Part shown: piece after piece, positions 9,986 through 20,030 of the stretch | Layout: each line of letters opens with the position of its first letter | How positions within the stretch are numbered: the first letter of the stretch is position 1 | Source of the DNA: Notospermus geniculatus | Lineage: Eukaryota; Nemertea; Pilidiophora; Heteronemertea; Lineidae | Direction of reading: 5' to 3' | Length of the DNA stretch: 64,000 nucleotides | NCBI GenBank assembly: GCA_002633025.1 | Contig: NMRB01001996.1 | Span: 19,727 to 83,726 of the forward strand | The notes under the pieces: model-generated | Seen by the model: only the letters and a program-made list of their open reading frames with translations | Databases searched by the model: none | Told to the model about the DNA's origin: nothing | Position numbers and translations under genes: made by a program

Positions 9986-10248
9986 GACGTCACTCCATTG
10001 ACAGACCCAGGGTAAATACTGTGGCGCCACCAAAATAGGCTGGTAGTGTATCATGTTCTGGAGGTACTTTGAAAGTGACTTCTCTTTATCAAGTACCACC
10101 GTGTCTTGGTGGTCTTTTTTCAAACCTGGAATCTCCTGTTTTTCTTCATGTAGTTCAGCTTTAATGAACTAGTTATCAGGCGGCGGTGAACAATGACGCA
10201 CAATCCAGTAAATCCAGTCATCCAGTCATCCAGGTTTTTCGAATACCC

Positions 10249-10335
10249 ACAAAAACATTTCAAAATCCAGTAGTACATCGGGTCCATTCGCCGACTAGTT
10301 AGTCCCTGGGGTTGGAGAGTGGCGCGCACGGCGAT
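10249..10335. mobile_element. GGAGCACGG MITE, right part, 3' truncated
   Basis: Continues 6879-6967 after the 3.28 kb insertion. Homology to intact members ends after GCGCGCACGGCGA; the terminal TTAA end is missing. Confidence 0.7.
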
Positions 10336-10588
10336 TCGAAAACGTTACACCGGTGTTCACTTTAAAAGTGGACGGTGAAACTGAGAAATTTGCTATGAAT
10401 CGAACGGAAGGGATTTGAATAACTGAAATGAACGAGGTCCGTCTCATTTTCTCTCAAATTCGTTCACTTGGAGAAAAACAAGATCGATGTCGTCTGCCAA
10501 ACTTCTCCGCAGTGTCGTGTCGGTCCCCATTTTATGATGCACCATTCACGACAGTGGCGCAACCAGCAGGTGGCAAGATAAAATCATT

Positions 10589-10646
10589 CGAAATTACGAG
10601 ATAAGATCTCGAAATTACGAGATAAGATCTCGAAATTACGAGAAAT
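10589..10646. repeat. 21 bp tandem repeat, 2.6 copies
   Basis: Unit CGAAATTACGAGATAAGATCT repeated without spacers. Confidence 0.9.
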
Positions 10647-10865
10647 ATCAAAAGAAGTAGGCCTATCTCTTACGGTTTGCTCAAAGTGCACGAAATCCGT
10701 AAATTGGTATCTTATCCTTTCAGTCCCTTTTGACCATAATCATATTACCCAGGAACTCAAGGCTTGCCCTGGAACAATTCGATTTATCATTTGTCACTTG
10801 TTCTTCTGGTACATTCACCCAGGTGAGCACATAGTCCATTGACCATTTCATTAAAATCGTGTGAT

Positions 10866-11770
10866 GAGCACGAATGCTGTTGATTGGCTTTCCTATCGCT
10901 TCCCGCCATCGCCGCAACAGCACACCAGGCAATATGCTCGGTGACGAGCGATTCCTCATACCACAAAATCTAATCAGCTTCAATCGACGTCATCTTCGTA
11001 TGTACTTCGGCAATTTCCGACGGGCCTCCGTACATATCCCGACTGTATTATGGGCGCCATCTTGCGCAGCGATACAGCGGTGAATTCTACCGCACTGCGC
11101 CGGAAGTGAGAAGTTTGACCGACTAACATCCAAGTTGCATCCGCATGTTGAATAGTCCCTTGAAACGACGACAATTTTGGTTGTAATTCAACATACATCG
11201 TGTACATAGCTGCTGAATATATTTATTCCATCATTAAACAGGCGTTAAACAGGAGTTTGTAGCAGGTTTTTCGGTGTTATTGGTGATCTACTTTATAACG
11301 ACATCTTGGCGTTTTCAGCCCATCTTGTTTGTCACATGACCAGATGAGATCACATGACCACTGAAAATAAGTAGTCTGCAGCATGGCGGCCATGGTACGT
11401 CAGAGTCAATGACGACGAAAGTCATGACTCTGTGGTTCAGAGTGTAATCAGCTTGATACTGGGCGATAGTCCCTGGCGAGGAGACTCCACGCATCGTTTT
11501 CCAGCGTGCACCCGGCGTCAACAGTCGATATTGCTCGCCGGCGACCAGGGCGGACCGCACAGAATGTCCGATAGTGCTACTGACGCCCATCGGCAGTTAG
11601 TTACCGGTATAACACATTTTCCCAAAACTGATTGCACAGAAAGTCCGATAGTGCTTTGGGTGCCTATCGGCGGTTTAGTTAATGGCAAAATGCGTTATAA
11701 CTAACTGCCGCCGGTTTTCCTATCGGACTTTCCGTGCGGCTGGCCCAGATCGAAAGCTTGCGACATCGCT
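10866..11770. repeat. duplicon-type 3' flank repeat, split copy
   Basis: Pieces at 10866-10980 and 11445-11555, then 11745-11775, match the repeat that follows GPCR copies 3 to 6 (for example 18480-18680). The interruptions are a 464 bp insert at 10981-11444 and a rearranged block at 11556-11745 with three copies of a GTCCGATAGTGCT-type unit, one inverted. No GPCR copy is attached here. Confidence 0.65.
10981..11444. mobile_element. 464 bp insertion with 10 bp target duplication
   Basis: The host sequence TAATCAGCTT occurs at 10971-10980 and again at 11445-11454, and related copies have one equivalent site. The insert shows no clear inverted ends. It contains two CACATGACC words and a GAGTCAATGAC hairpin at 11401-11432. 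The class is uncertain. Confidence 0.6.
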
Positions 11771-11777
11771 TCGTGTG

Positions 11778-11877
11778 TAGACTAGTTCCCATCTTTGCCG
11801 CAGCACTCTCGCGGCCGTCGCTCCACACGATCAGTTAGCGCCGTGTGAGTGGAGCGGCGAATAATGGAACTAGTCTA
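11778..11877. mobile_element. 100 bp hairpin MITE, TAGACTRGTTCCC ends
   Basis: Arms TAGACTAGTTCCCATCTT and inverse with GCGGC-rich inner arms. The same end type (ACTGGTTCCCRTCTTTGCCG) appears near 13690, 16677, 18660, 25110, 26165, 33940 and 42826, usually beside GPCR units. Confidence 0.7.
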
Positions 11878-11932
11878 CAGCTAGTCTGGTTCCATGACCT
11901 GCTGTATGGTGGCGCTGACTGATGGTGTGATA

Positions 11933-12796
11933 CAGAGGTAAGGCAGGCGCCGCGTAAAATTGTCAGAATCCTGACAAAATCTGCAGTGACGTCAGTAGGT
12001 CACGTGATTTCGCTACATCGGCCATCAAGCCGGTTGTGCAGCGTTTTCGACCTTTAATTTCGGAGGTTTCTCTCTTGCGATACATGTACAGGCTCATGTC
12101 GAGGCAAAGCAGATACTGGTACACCTAAAACACACAGAACACCCGGCATTTTGACAGTTTTCACACGCGATGTACAACTCGTTTCAAGATACCCCGATAT
12201 CCCATAATAATCAGCCCATGAGTAATGTTCTAATTTTAGATCAGTATTGATAGTAGAGAGGCAGAAACCCGAAATGGCAAAATCATTTTGTAGTACAGAG
12301 TGGCATCCACCGTGGATAGTTGGCCCGTGGGGTGGTGCATTGGGCCTGGGTGGATGCCACATCAGATTTTTCCTTTTAAGCCTGTTTGACGCAACCTCGT
12401 TCCCAGAGGTCGTTCGCTTTCTGACAATATAGCGGTCGTGTCACTAACCCCTGGCATCAGCTTCCGATTTAACGCATTTGATTGGTTGACGGGAAACCGT
12501 CAAATATGCCCAAGAACATACCCAAAGAAATTTTCAAAATATTTTGGATCAAACCAGAAGGTTATCTATATCCAGGTTTGTGATTTTTTGTAAAAAGAAT
12601 TTAAAAAAGCACAAGTAAGTATTTCAAACTGATTATTTTGACTCGTACTGCCACCTATACTTAGACCAAGATTCCTGGTCTAACAACCGAAGCTGATTCC
12701 AGGGGTTAGTGAGCGAGTGGTCCGACCGAGGTTGTCTAAGCGAACTATACCCCTGGGGACGAGGTTGGTATTGACGGGGCGCCTGCCTGACCTCTG
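11933..12796. mobile_element. 864 bp element with TA-flanked ends
   Basis: Ends CAGAGGTAAGGCAGGCGCC and GGCGCCTGCCTGACCTCTG are flanked by TA on both sides, as expected for mariner/Tc1-type insertion. Non-coding. It is nested in the hAT-like element. Confidence 0.65.
12442..12711. mobile_element. MITE, CACTAACCCCTGG ends
   Basis: CACTAACCCCTGGCATCAGC and its near inverse enclose 270 bp, a third level of nesting in this block. Confidence 0.65.
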
Positions 12797-12798
12797 TA

Positions 12799-12832
12799 TA
12801 AGATAAGATAAGATAAGATAAGATAAGATAAT
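12799..12832. repeat. (TAAGA)n microsatellite
   Basis: Six to seven TAAGA units directly after the TA-flanked element. Confidence 0.9.
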
Positions 12833-13451
12833 TTGTTACTCTCTAACCCCACAACAGTACATAGAGGTTTTTTAAAAAACATTTACATTTCTTTTAGCAA
12901 CTATATTTAAAAATTAATTATTAACATAAATACAAACAATTGAAAAGAGCAGCAGAAGGATATTTTTTAAAACATTTATTACATGTACAGGCAATTTAGA
13001 ATAAAAAAAAAAACAATCACAAATTAGCACCGGAATACTTGTACACCCAATAGGCCTACTCAGATTACACGGGCATTGTGGAGGCTACTGATACCCCGGC
13101 AAGTGCCTGATGCACAAACCTGGCAACAGAGGTGATCTGCTCAAGATTACGTATCGCACCATCAGTCAGCGCCACCATACAGCAGGTCAGGGAACCAGAC
13201 TAGTCTACAGCCTCAAGGCGGAGCAATATATTAAAGCCTAGTTCACACTGCAGGCGCGATGCGATTCGCGCCTGATTGTTAGCTTCCACCTGCGTGCGAT
13301 TGGGCAACGCGCGCGATTTACCTTTGTTTGCGTGCAGTGCGGCGGGAAATAACCAAGCCCTTTGCCGCGCGCTTCACCGAATCGCGTTCAGTGGAAACGG
13401 ACCTTTATAGCTGTTCACACTTGCGATGCGGTAAGAAGGCTGTAATCCTTT

Positions 13452-13633
13452 AAGCCCTGTATCCACTAGTCCGGGTTACCGCTGCGGTTTGCCGCGCCGG
13501 GATTTTTTCACAGGGTTTTGGATAATCCTTCGACGGTTTAACAATACATGGCGTGTTAATTATCCCAATGCCTGTGAAAACCGCTCCCGCGCCGCAAACC
13601 GCACCGGAAACCGTTGTAGTGGATACAGGCCTT
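13452..13633. mobile_element. 182 bp MITE, CCTGTATCCACTA ends
   Basis: Arms of about 60 bp: AAGCCCTGTATCCACTA and inverse, then GCGGTTTGCCGCGCC and inverse, around an AT-rich centre. Confidence 0.75.
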
Positions 13634-13642
13634 CATGTCGGG

Positions 13643-13691
13643 GTCCACTTGTGCGTTTGACGCATCAAGCAGCGCAAAACGCACAAGTGGA
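13643..13691. repeat. 49 bp hairpin
   Basis: GTCCACTTGTGCGTTT against AAACGCACAAGTGGA with a short loop, immediately before a TAGACTGGTTCC-type end. Confidence 0.65.
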
Positions 13692-13807
13692 GACTGGTTC
13701 CTGTCTTAGCCGCTGCACTCCCGCGGCGTTCGCTCCGCAACACACAGTAGCGCCGTGGAGCAGTCTAAAACGCATAATCATCACTGACGGCATGGCAGAT
13801 TGGGCTA

Positions 13808-14905
13808 CTAGTTGCGGCTAGATTTGCGGGTATTGGACGAAAAACGAAATAGCCCCCTTAAACCAGCTCTAAACTGTCTACTTGTAGCGCTGTATATAAA
13901 AATGTTCCCGAAAGCATTCAACTGAAACAAAAAATGAGAAATGTAATGCAGGAAATACCAACTATTGTATAAAAACGTTCCCCTTACCAGCGAGACCGAT
14001 AAGTAAATGAGAATTAGGGAGCTTATTTGGAATAAAGCATCGGGTGTCTCCAGGACAATGAACACTATTACAACTGCTAACACCATTGTTGTGGCTGTGT
14101 CGGCCTGTTTCGTACGGATGCCTGAATTGAGCTTCATTTGGTCCTTACTTCTCTTTCTGAGAGTAGCTATCACGCGGATGGTAATTACCAAAAGAAAAGA
14201 GATGGGAATAATTGAATTCATAACCACGTGCATGATACTAAGATATCCGGTCTTGTATGCAAGATTATTGTATAACGCGGAACGGCGCTCTTTCGGCCGC
14301 GTTCTTCCGACACAAGGATCGTATTTATAGTAGACTGTATAACCAAAGATGATTGGGACGCGGTACACACATGAACCGAGAAGTATACAGGCGACAGAAA
14401 TATATGCATTGCGGGCGGTACAAACTGCAGCAGCCTGTAATGGCCTGCACACAGCTATGTACCGCTCTAAGGCAACGTACATAACAAGATAGATGGACGA
14501 AGTCTTCGCAAACCGAAGGATGGCGTAAAGATACCCATAGGCCAAGTTGTGAAATTCCATGAAAGTATTCATCAACACGAAGTGATAATGCATTCGTTTC
14601 ATTGTATTACGGAAAAATTCCATGATCAAATTGATGCTGTCCACGACGGCTAAAGCTCGGAATAAGATACATCTCGATGTGTAAGGCCTTTCTTTTGTGA
14701 AGACTACGAAGGCCAGAGAATTTCCGACGAGGCCCAGGGGCACGATCAGCAGCATCATCGGCCCCTGGAGAATGAATTTGAGATGGGAGATCAGACCGTC
14801 AATGGTCCTCATTCTGTACCCAGACAAACATTTGAAATCACGAAGTGATGTTGTAAAATTCAGCTGCAATGCTGTCGTCACATTCGAATCCATTGTCGGA
14901 ACCAT
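13808..14905 (-). CDS. GPCR copy 2: intact FMRFamide-receptor-like GPCR
   Basis: 365 aa, intronless. An equally likely start is the conserved MDSN four codons in (361 aa), since copies 5 and 6 lack the first methionine. The family is class A with the FMRFamide-type TM7 NIFIY. Using MDSN numbering: N-glycosylation sites NVT and NFT in the N-terminus, C22, TM1 about 43-66 with GN, TM2 76-96 with D, TM3 116-141, ERY 143-145, TM4 163-184, ECL2 with C194, TM5 215-240, TM6 268-293 with ETP, TM7 312-336, and a short basic tail ending SSRN. It should act in the plasma membrane as a receptor for a peptide or other small ligand; ligand and G protein are unknown. Introns are absent in all copies. Confidence 0.85.
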   Translation of the reverse strand: MVPTMDSNVTTALQLNFTTSLRDFKCLSGYRMRTIDGLISHLKFILQGPMMLLIVPLGLVGNSLAFVVFTKERPYTSRCILFRALAVVDSINLIMEFFRNTMKRMHYHFVLMNTFMEFHNLAYGYLYAILRFAKTSSIYLVMYVALERYIAVCRPLQAAAVCTARNAYISVACILLGSCVYRVPIIFGYTVYYKYDPCVGRTRPKERRSALYNNLAYKTGYLSIMHVVMNSIIPISFLLVITIRVIATLRKRSKDQMKLNSGIRTKQADTATTMVLAVVIVFIVLETPDALFQISSLILIYLSVSLVRGTFLYNSWYFLHYISHFLFQLNAFGNIFIYSATSRQFRAGLRGLFRFSSNTRKSSRN

Positions 14906-15433
14906 GAACTATACAAGCACGATTATTTTTCCTCTCCAGAAACTAACAGGTTTATACGAGCTTCCTACCGGACTCGAACCCGCCGTCCGGGTCCGAACTC
15001 GAACACAATGGCGTGTGATATAACTGAGGATAGGAACACCAGTTATTACGGGAGTCACTGTAGCAACTGGGGAATCAAAACCAGATTCGATGTTATATTT
15101 GTCCAGGTTTTAGAACAAACCACCCCAAGTCGGTTGATTCTAAAAGAGGAACAAAAAAAGCCTTGAAAAATAAGTTGATTCCCCACGATGTGTAGGCCTA
15201 CTGTGTATTCACTTGTCACTTGTAAGACGGTCTGTAGCAGTAATGTTAAACTCCCTTGTGAGAGATATGGTTCATGTTTGTAGACGTAGTATTTTTATAT
15301 CTTGAATTTTTTTCTATTGTTTGAAATCTGCAAAATAACCTTTTGAAAATGAAATACTATGCTACATGCCCGGATTTTTGAAACCATCTTTTTACTAATT
15401 AAGATTAAAATTTCATACTCTACTGTGTCTTAA

Positions 15434-15683
15434 AGCCTCACTGTATTGAATTCATAAAGTGCTTACGTCCTCCGACGTTAGCGTAGTGTAAAATGTACTA
15501 TACTCTATCTGAATACATTAGGGCTCTGCCTACTGTTTTTCTCAATGTGTGCTGAAAACTAGGGCTTGATTCTTTGAAGTACGTGTCAGGCAAGTATTTT
15601 GGGGACCTTTGAGAGGCTATAAGACATACACCTGCACTCTCCTAACACTTTGAAAATATCGTAAAATTCAATACAGGGAGGCT
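15434..15683. mobile_element. TTAA MITE bead 1, AGCCTCACTGTATTGAATT ends
   Basis: 250 bp with TTAA at 15430-15433 and 15684-15687. A second member lies at 29620-29880 in the opposite orientation. Confidence 0.8.
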
Positions 15684-15687
15684 TTAA

Positions 15688-15894
15688 AGGGACTCTAGAG
15701 GTAGCATGCTATTTGGCTACTAACAGTACAGCCACTACACAACAGGTGGCGCTAGTAACCATGAACTCATGAATTGTGGATAAAATGTTGACATTGATCA
15801 AATACTTCAAAAAATGATGCCAAAGTTGGATCCCATGACACCAATTCTGTGTAATCATATCAATATGCACTAAAACGCTATCTCTAGAGGCCCT
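15688..15894. mobile_element. TTAA MITE bead 2, AGGGACTCTAGAGG ends
   Basis: 207 bp with ends AGGGACTCTAGAGG and CTCTAGAGGCCCT, using the TTAA shared with bead 1 and a second at 15895-15898. Copies lie at 28060-28908 (interrupted) and 57335-57488. Confidence 0.8.
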
Positions 15895-15898
15895 TTAA

Positions 15899-16172
15899 AG
15901 CCGCACAGTATAGACAGATGGGTTATAATCGGCGAGCATAGTCTCGGTCACCCAGCCGCTGTTTCGAATCTGGGAATCCGTATTGCAGTACTCTGGAACG
16001 AAACGGCTGGCTGCGCAAGACTACACGCAGCATTGGGGATTCCCCGAACCTCGATACAGGATAATGCTATAATGTGTGGTTCTATGGTTCTATACATTAC
16101 GCACGCCTGTAAACGAGGTTGCACTAAAATTCGGCCGAACTGGAAGTGATTAGCTGTGCATACTGTGCGGCT
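15899..16172. mobile_element. TTAA MITE bead 3, AGCCGCACAGTATA ends
   Basis: Ends AGCCGCACAGTATA and ATACTGTGCGGCT lie between TTAA at 15895-15898 and 16173-16176. The right part is the sequence that appears as 6253-6503 in unit 1. Confidence 0.75.
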
Positions 16173-16176
16173 TTAA

Positions 16177-16393
16177 AGGAGCACGGTATGTGATCTCTTA
16201 GCGATATATTGCCTGTCGACGTAGAGGAGCCACCTAGCTGCAGCAATACGCACTACAAAAAACCATTTCAAAATGTAAGTAGTACATCGGGTCCATTCGC
16301 CGACTAGTTACTAGTAGTCCCTGGGGTTGGAGAGTGGCGCGCATGGCGATAGTGGCGCCGGCTGTCAAGAAAAGTTGCACTACCGGGATCCTT
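16177..16393. mobile_element. TTAA MITE bead 4, AGGAGCACGGTA ends
   Basis: 217 bp; ends AGGAGCACGGTA and TACCGGGATCCT; TTAA at 16173-16176 and 16394-16397. Members lie also at 6879/10249, 20477-21160 and 28913-29123. Confidence 0.8.
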
Positions 16394-16514
16394 TTAAGCC
16401 GCGCATGGGATTTTCCCGCCAGTTTTCGATTTTATGAATATACATGATGGAATGTCAAGTTTCACGTTGTGATACGTTCTCTACTACATACTTTACAGCC
16501 GTTATTGAACCCAT

Positions 16515-16943
16515 GTGAGTTATGAGCACGAATGCTGATTTTTTTTTCCTATCGCTTCCCGCCATCGCTGCCACAGCACACCAGGCAATATGCCCGGTGA
16601 CAAGCGATTCCTCTCGCCACAAAATCAAACCTGTTAGACGTAGCGCAATCTCGACGGTGGCCAGGGAACCAGGCTAGTAGATTGGTTCCCATCTTTGCCG
16701 CGCTGCACTCCGGCGGCCTTTGTTCCACAACGGAGAGTAGCGCAGTGGAGCGGCAGACCCGGGAACCAGTCTGCAGATGTCGTTTGAAGAACGGCCAGGG
16801 CATTTCTACTTCGCCTACTTGCCGCGGTGTGGCGCGGCAGGTATTTTTGTCACTCTGTGCGGCGGGGTAATGGGCATAGGTCAGCTTTAAGGTGGAGCAG
16901 TCTAAAACGCAGAATCATCACTGATGGCATGCCAGATTGGTAA
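16515..16943. repeat. duplicon 3' flank, unit 3
   Basis: Shared with the sequence just beyond the 3' ends of GPCR copies 4, 5 and 6. It begins near GAGCACGAATGCTGATT, includes a truncated TAGACTGGTTCCC hairpin and TCTGCAGATGTCGTTTGAAG, and ends in GCATGCCAGATTGG. It may contain the genes' 3' UTRs; no AATAAA was seen close to the stop. Confidence 0.7.
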
Positions 16944-17755
16944 CTAGTTGCGTGTAGATTTGCGGGTATTGGACGAAAAACGAAATAGCCCCCTTAAACC
17001 ATCTCTAAACTGTCTACTTGTAGCGCTGTATATGAAGATCTTCACGAAAGCATTCAACTGAAACAGAAAATGGGAAATGTAATACACGCAACACCGACTA
17101 TTGTATAAAATAGTTCCCTTTACCGGCGAGACGGATAAATATCTGAGAATTAGGTTTGTTATTTGATTTGCAGCATCGGGTGTTTCCAGGACAATGAACA
17201 CTATTACAACTACTAACACCATTGTTGTGGCTGTGTCGGCCTGTTTCGTACGGATGCCTGAATGGAGCTTCATTTGGTCCTTACTTCGCTTTCTGAGAGT
17301 AGCTATCACGCAGATGGTAATTACCAAAAGAAAGGAGATGGGAATAATTGAATTCATAACGACGTGCATAATGTTAAGATATCCGGTCCTGTATGCAGGA
17401 GTATTGTATAACGCGGAATGGCGGTCTTTCGGCCGCGTTCTTCCCACACAAGGATCGTATTTATAGTAGACTGTATAACCAAAGATGATTGGGACGCGGT
17501 ACACACATGAACCGAGAAGTATACAGGCGACAGAAATATATGCATTGCGGTTTGTACAAACTACAGCAGCCTGTAATGGTCTGCACACAGCTATGTACCG
17601 CTCCAAGGCAACGTACATAACAAGATAGATGGACGAAGTCTTCGCATACCGAAGGATGGCGTAAAGATACCCATAGGCCAAGTTGTGAAATTCCATGAAA
17701 GTATTCATCAACACGAAGTGATAATGCATTCGTTTCATTGCATTACTGAAAAATA
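16944..17755 (-). pseudogene. GPCR copy 3: 5'-truncated receptor
   Basis: The frame is open from about residue 93 of the 361 aa family to the normal SSTRN-like end, retaining the end of TM2 through TM7 (ERY, ECL2 cysteine, ETP, NIFIY). The N-terminus, TM1 and most of TM2 are missing. Homology to other copies ends in the TTTTTC run near 17750, and the next bases (TACCGGGATCC) are the end of a GGAGCACGG MITE. Translation could begin at an internal methionine (264 aa), but a receptor without TM1 is unlikely to work. It carries its own distinctive ECL3 residues (DAANQITN), so it may have diverged before truncation. Confidence 0.8.
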
Positions 17756-18479
17756 CCGGGATCCTTTAAGCCGCGCATGGGATTTTCCCGCCAGTTTTCG
17801 ATTTTATGAATACACATGACAAACTTCACGCTAGGTGGCGATATCTGTGCGAGGATATCACCACTAGTATCGACGGTAGGTTTCCATCTTGAAAAGTAGT
17901 GCGCGCGCGGAGCGGACAGTAGAAATTCTCCTGTTTCTAAAGCGGTTACCCCATCACGTCGGTTTCTACGCTTACAATATAGATCTGTTGTAGATGGTGT
18001 ACAAAGGTATAGACTAGAGTCGATACAAACATCGGTAGAGTAAATATAAAGTAAGAATAAAGTTATTCTGTTTCATTTTCGACAAGATAAATATTGTTTT
18101 CTACAAATAATAACATTTTGAAAAGAAGTTCGCGTCACTTGAAAGACCAAAAAGATGGCGGCCCCACCGACGAGATGACGTCAAGATTTGCAAGATGGCG
18201 ATCTAGCGTCAATGGCAGTGTTAAAATTTCGTCCAAGTAGTCTGGACGCAAAACCCCGATTTTCAGAACAGTGTCGAATTTCGGATAACAGCAATTTTTG
18301 GCATTTTTTATATCTCCAAATGACAGAGTTTCAAAATCCGCCGGGTGCCACTCTGGCACCCTTGAGCGTTTTGAGAAAATCCCGTTTAAATTTTTGGAAC
18401 TGACTTTATCATTGGACGTCAGCTGACGCAACGACTGAGCTTTGTACAGGAGAATGGGACCCAATGTACAGCTAACTTT
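17756..18479. other. gene-poor spacer with repeat pieces
   Basis: It starts with the post-MITE flank CCGCGCATGGGATTTTCC and then has unassigned sequence. At 18395-18475 a CTGAGCTTTGTACAGGAG stretch also occurs, in both orientations, in the fold-back at 33018-33648. Open frames here run through repeats and show no conserved protein. Confidence 0.5.
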
Positions 18480-18932
18480 TGAACGGTGAGCAATATGTCC
18501 GGCGGCAAGCGATTCCTCTCGCCACAAAATCAAACCTGTTTGATACTGGACGATAATTGCTGGCGAGAAGATTCCACGGATCACTGTCCAGCGTACACCT
18601 GGCGTCATTAGACGATTTTGCTCGCTGGCGAATAGATCGAACGTTTGCGATATCGCCTGGTGGGTAGACTGGTTCCAATCTTTCCCGCGCTGAACTCCCG
18701 CGGCCTTTGTTCCACAACGGAGAGTAGCGCCGTGGAGCGGCAAAGATGGGAACCTGTCTGCAGATGTCGTTTGAAGAATGGCCAGGGCATTTCTACTTAG
18801 CCTTCTTGCCGCGGTGTGGCGCGGCAGGTATTTTTTGTCATTCTGTGCCGTGGGGTAATGAAGATAGGTCAGCTTTAAGGTGGAGCAATCTAAAACGTGG
18901 AATCATCACTGACGGCATGCCAGATTGGGCAA
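18480..18932. repeat. duplicon 3' flank, unit 4
   Basis: Near-complete copy of the repeat that also precedes copies 5 and 6 in plus-strand order: GCGATTCCTCTCGCCAC, GATACTGGACGATAATTG, GCGATATCGCCTGGTGGG, then the TAGACTGGTTCC hairpin remnant. Confidence 0.75.
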
Positions 18933-20030
18933 CTAGTTGCGGCTAGATTTGCGGGTATTGGACGAAAAACGAAATAGCCCCCTTAAACCAGCTCTAAACT
19001 GTCTACTTGTAGCGCTGTATATGAAAATGTTCACGAAAGCATTCAACTGAAACAAAAAATGAGAAATGTAATACAGGCAATACCAACTATAGTATAAAAT
19101 GGTTCCCTTTACCGGCGAGACCGATAAGTAATTGAGAATTAGTGCGACTATTTGATATACAGCATCGGGTGTTTCCAGTAAAATGAACACTATTACAACT
19201 ACTAACACCATTGTTGTGGCTGTGTCGGCCTGTTTCGTACGGATGCCTGAATTGAGCTTCATTTGGTCCTTACTTCGCTTTCTGAGAGTAGCTATCACGC
19301 GGATGGTAATTACCAAAAGAAAGGAGATGGGAATAATTGAATTCATAACGACGTGCATGATCTGAAGATATCCGGTCCTGTATGCAAGATTATTGTATAA
19401 CGCGGAACGGCGGTCTTTCGGCCGCGTTCTACCGACACAAGGATCGTATTTATAGTAGACAGTATAACCAAAGATGATTGGGACGCGGTACACACATGCA
19501 CCGAGAATTATACAGGCGACAGAAATATATGCATTGCGGTTTGTACAAATTACAGCAGCCTGTAATGGCCTGCACACAGCTATGTACCGCTCCAAGGCAA
19601 CGTACATAACAAGATAGATGGACGAAGTCTTTGCAAACCGAAGGAGGGCGTGAGTATACCCATAGGCCAGGTTGTGAAATTCCATGAAAGTATTCATCAA
19701 CACGAAGTGATAATGCATTCGTTTCATTGTATTACGGAAAAATTCCATGATCAAATTGATGCTGTCCACGACGGCTAAAGCTCGGAATACGATACACCGC
19801 GATGTGTAAGGCGTTTCTTTTGTGAAGACTACGAAGGACAAAGAATTCCCGACTAGTCCCAGGGGCACGATCAGCAGCATCATCGGCCCCTGGAGAATGA
19901 ATTTAACATGGGTGATCAGACCGTCAATGGTCCTCAGTCTGTACCCAGACAAACATTTTAACTCACGAAGCGATGTTGTAAAATTCAGTTGCAATGCTCT
20001 CGTCGCATTCAAATCCATTGTTGGAACCAA
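18933..20030 (-). CDS. GPCR copy 4: intact FMRFamide-receptor-like GPCR
   Basis: 365 aa, collinear with copy 2 from the same MVPTMD start; TM layout and motifs are as described for copy 2. The N-terminus has NFT but NAT in place of NVT. Distinctive features are TPYTS after TM1, GYTHALLRF at the start of TM3, and DAVYQIVALILNY where TM6 meets ECL3, the most divergent TM6-ECL3 of the set. ECL2 keeps its single cysteine. The frame is intact and intronless, so function is likely if expressed. Confidence 0.85.
   Translation of the reverse strand: MVPTMDLNATRALQLNFTTSLRELKCLSGYRLRTIDGLITHVKFILQGPMMLLIVPLGLVGNSLSFVVFTKETPYTSRCIVFRALAVVDSINLIMEFFRNTMKRMHYHFVLMNTFMEFHNLAYGYTHALLRFAKTSSIYLVMYVALERYIAVCRPLQAAVICTNRNAYISVACIILGACVYRVPIIFGYTVYYKYDPCVGRTRPKDRRSALYNNLAYRTGYLQIMHVVMNSIIPISFLLVITIRVIATLRKRSKDQMKLNSGIRTKQADTATTMVLVVVIVFILLETPDAVYQIVALILNYLSVSPVKGTILYYSWYCLYYISHFLFQLNAFVNIFIYSATSRQFRAGLRGLFRFSSNTRKSSRN

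Larger units (their letters stand above)
6968..10248. mobile_element. 3.28 kb inverted-repeat transposon nest
   Basis: Ends GGGTATTCGAAAAACC and inverse extend for more than 150 bp, including GGATGACTGGATGACTGG and TTAAAGCTGAACTACATG. The flanks duplicate about 7-8 bp of an ACAAAAAC-like target; undisrupted family members read CTACAAAAACATTT across this point. Related shorter members occur at 31436-32181 and 44781-45701. No transposase is visible, and most of the length is later insertions (7451-9017 and 9350-9985). Confidence 0.8.
11881..13203. mobile_element. 1.32 kb hAT-like transposon
   Basis: Arms of about 54 bp, CTAGTCTGGTTCC outward with GTATGGTGGCGCTGACTG inside (11881-11933 and 13150-13203). 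TCTACAG is duplicated at 11874-11880 and 13204-13210; the true duplication may be 8 bp, as the ends share bases with it. No transposase frame is seen, and it hosts the nested elements below. Confidence 0.7.

Noticed and set aside
13214-13450. Inverted-repeat element around GTTCACACT
   Set aside because: The two GTTCACACT-type words are in direct, not inverted, orientation, so no MITE boundary could be defined.
13990-14330. Plus-strand frames of about 100 codons opposite each GPCR gene
   Set aside because: They are antisense shadows of conserved receptor DNA and recur in every copy for that reason.
18135-18743. 202-codon minus-strand frame
   Set aside because: Crosses a dispersed repeat and a duplicon flank; no copy elsewhere keeps the frame.
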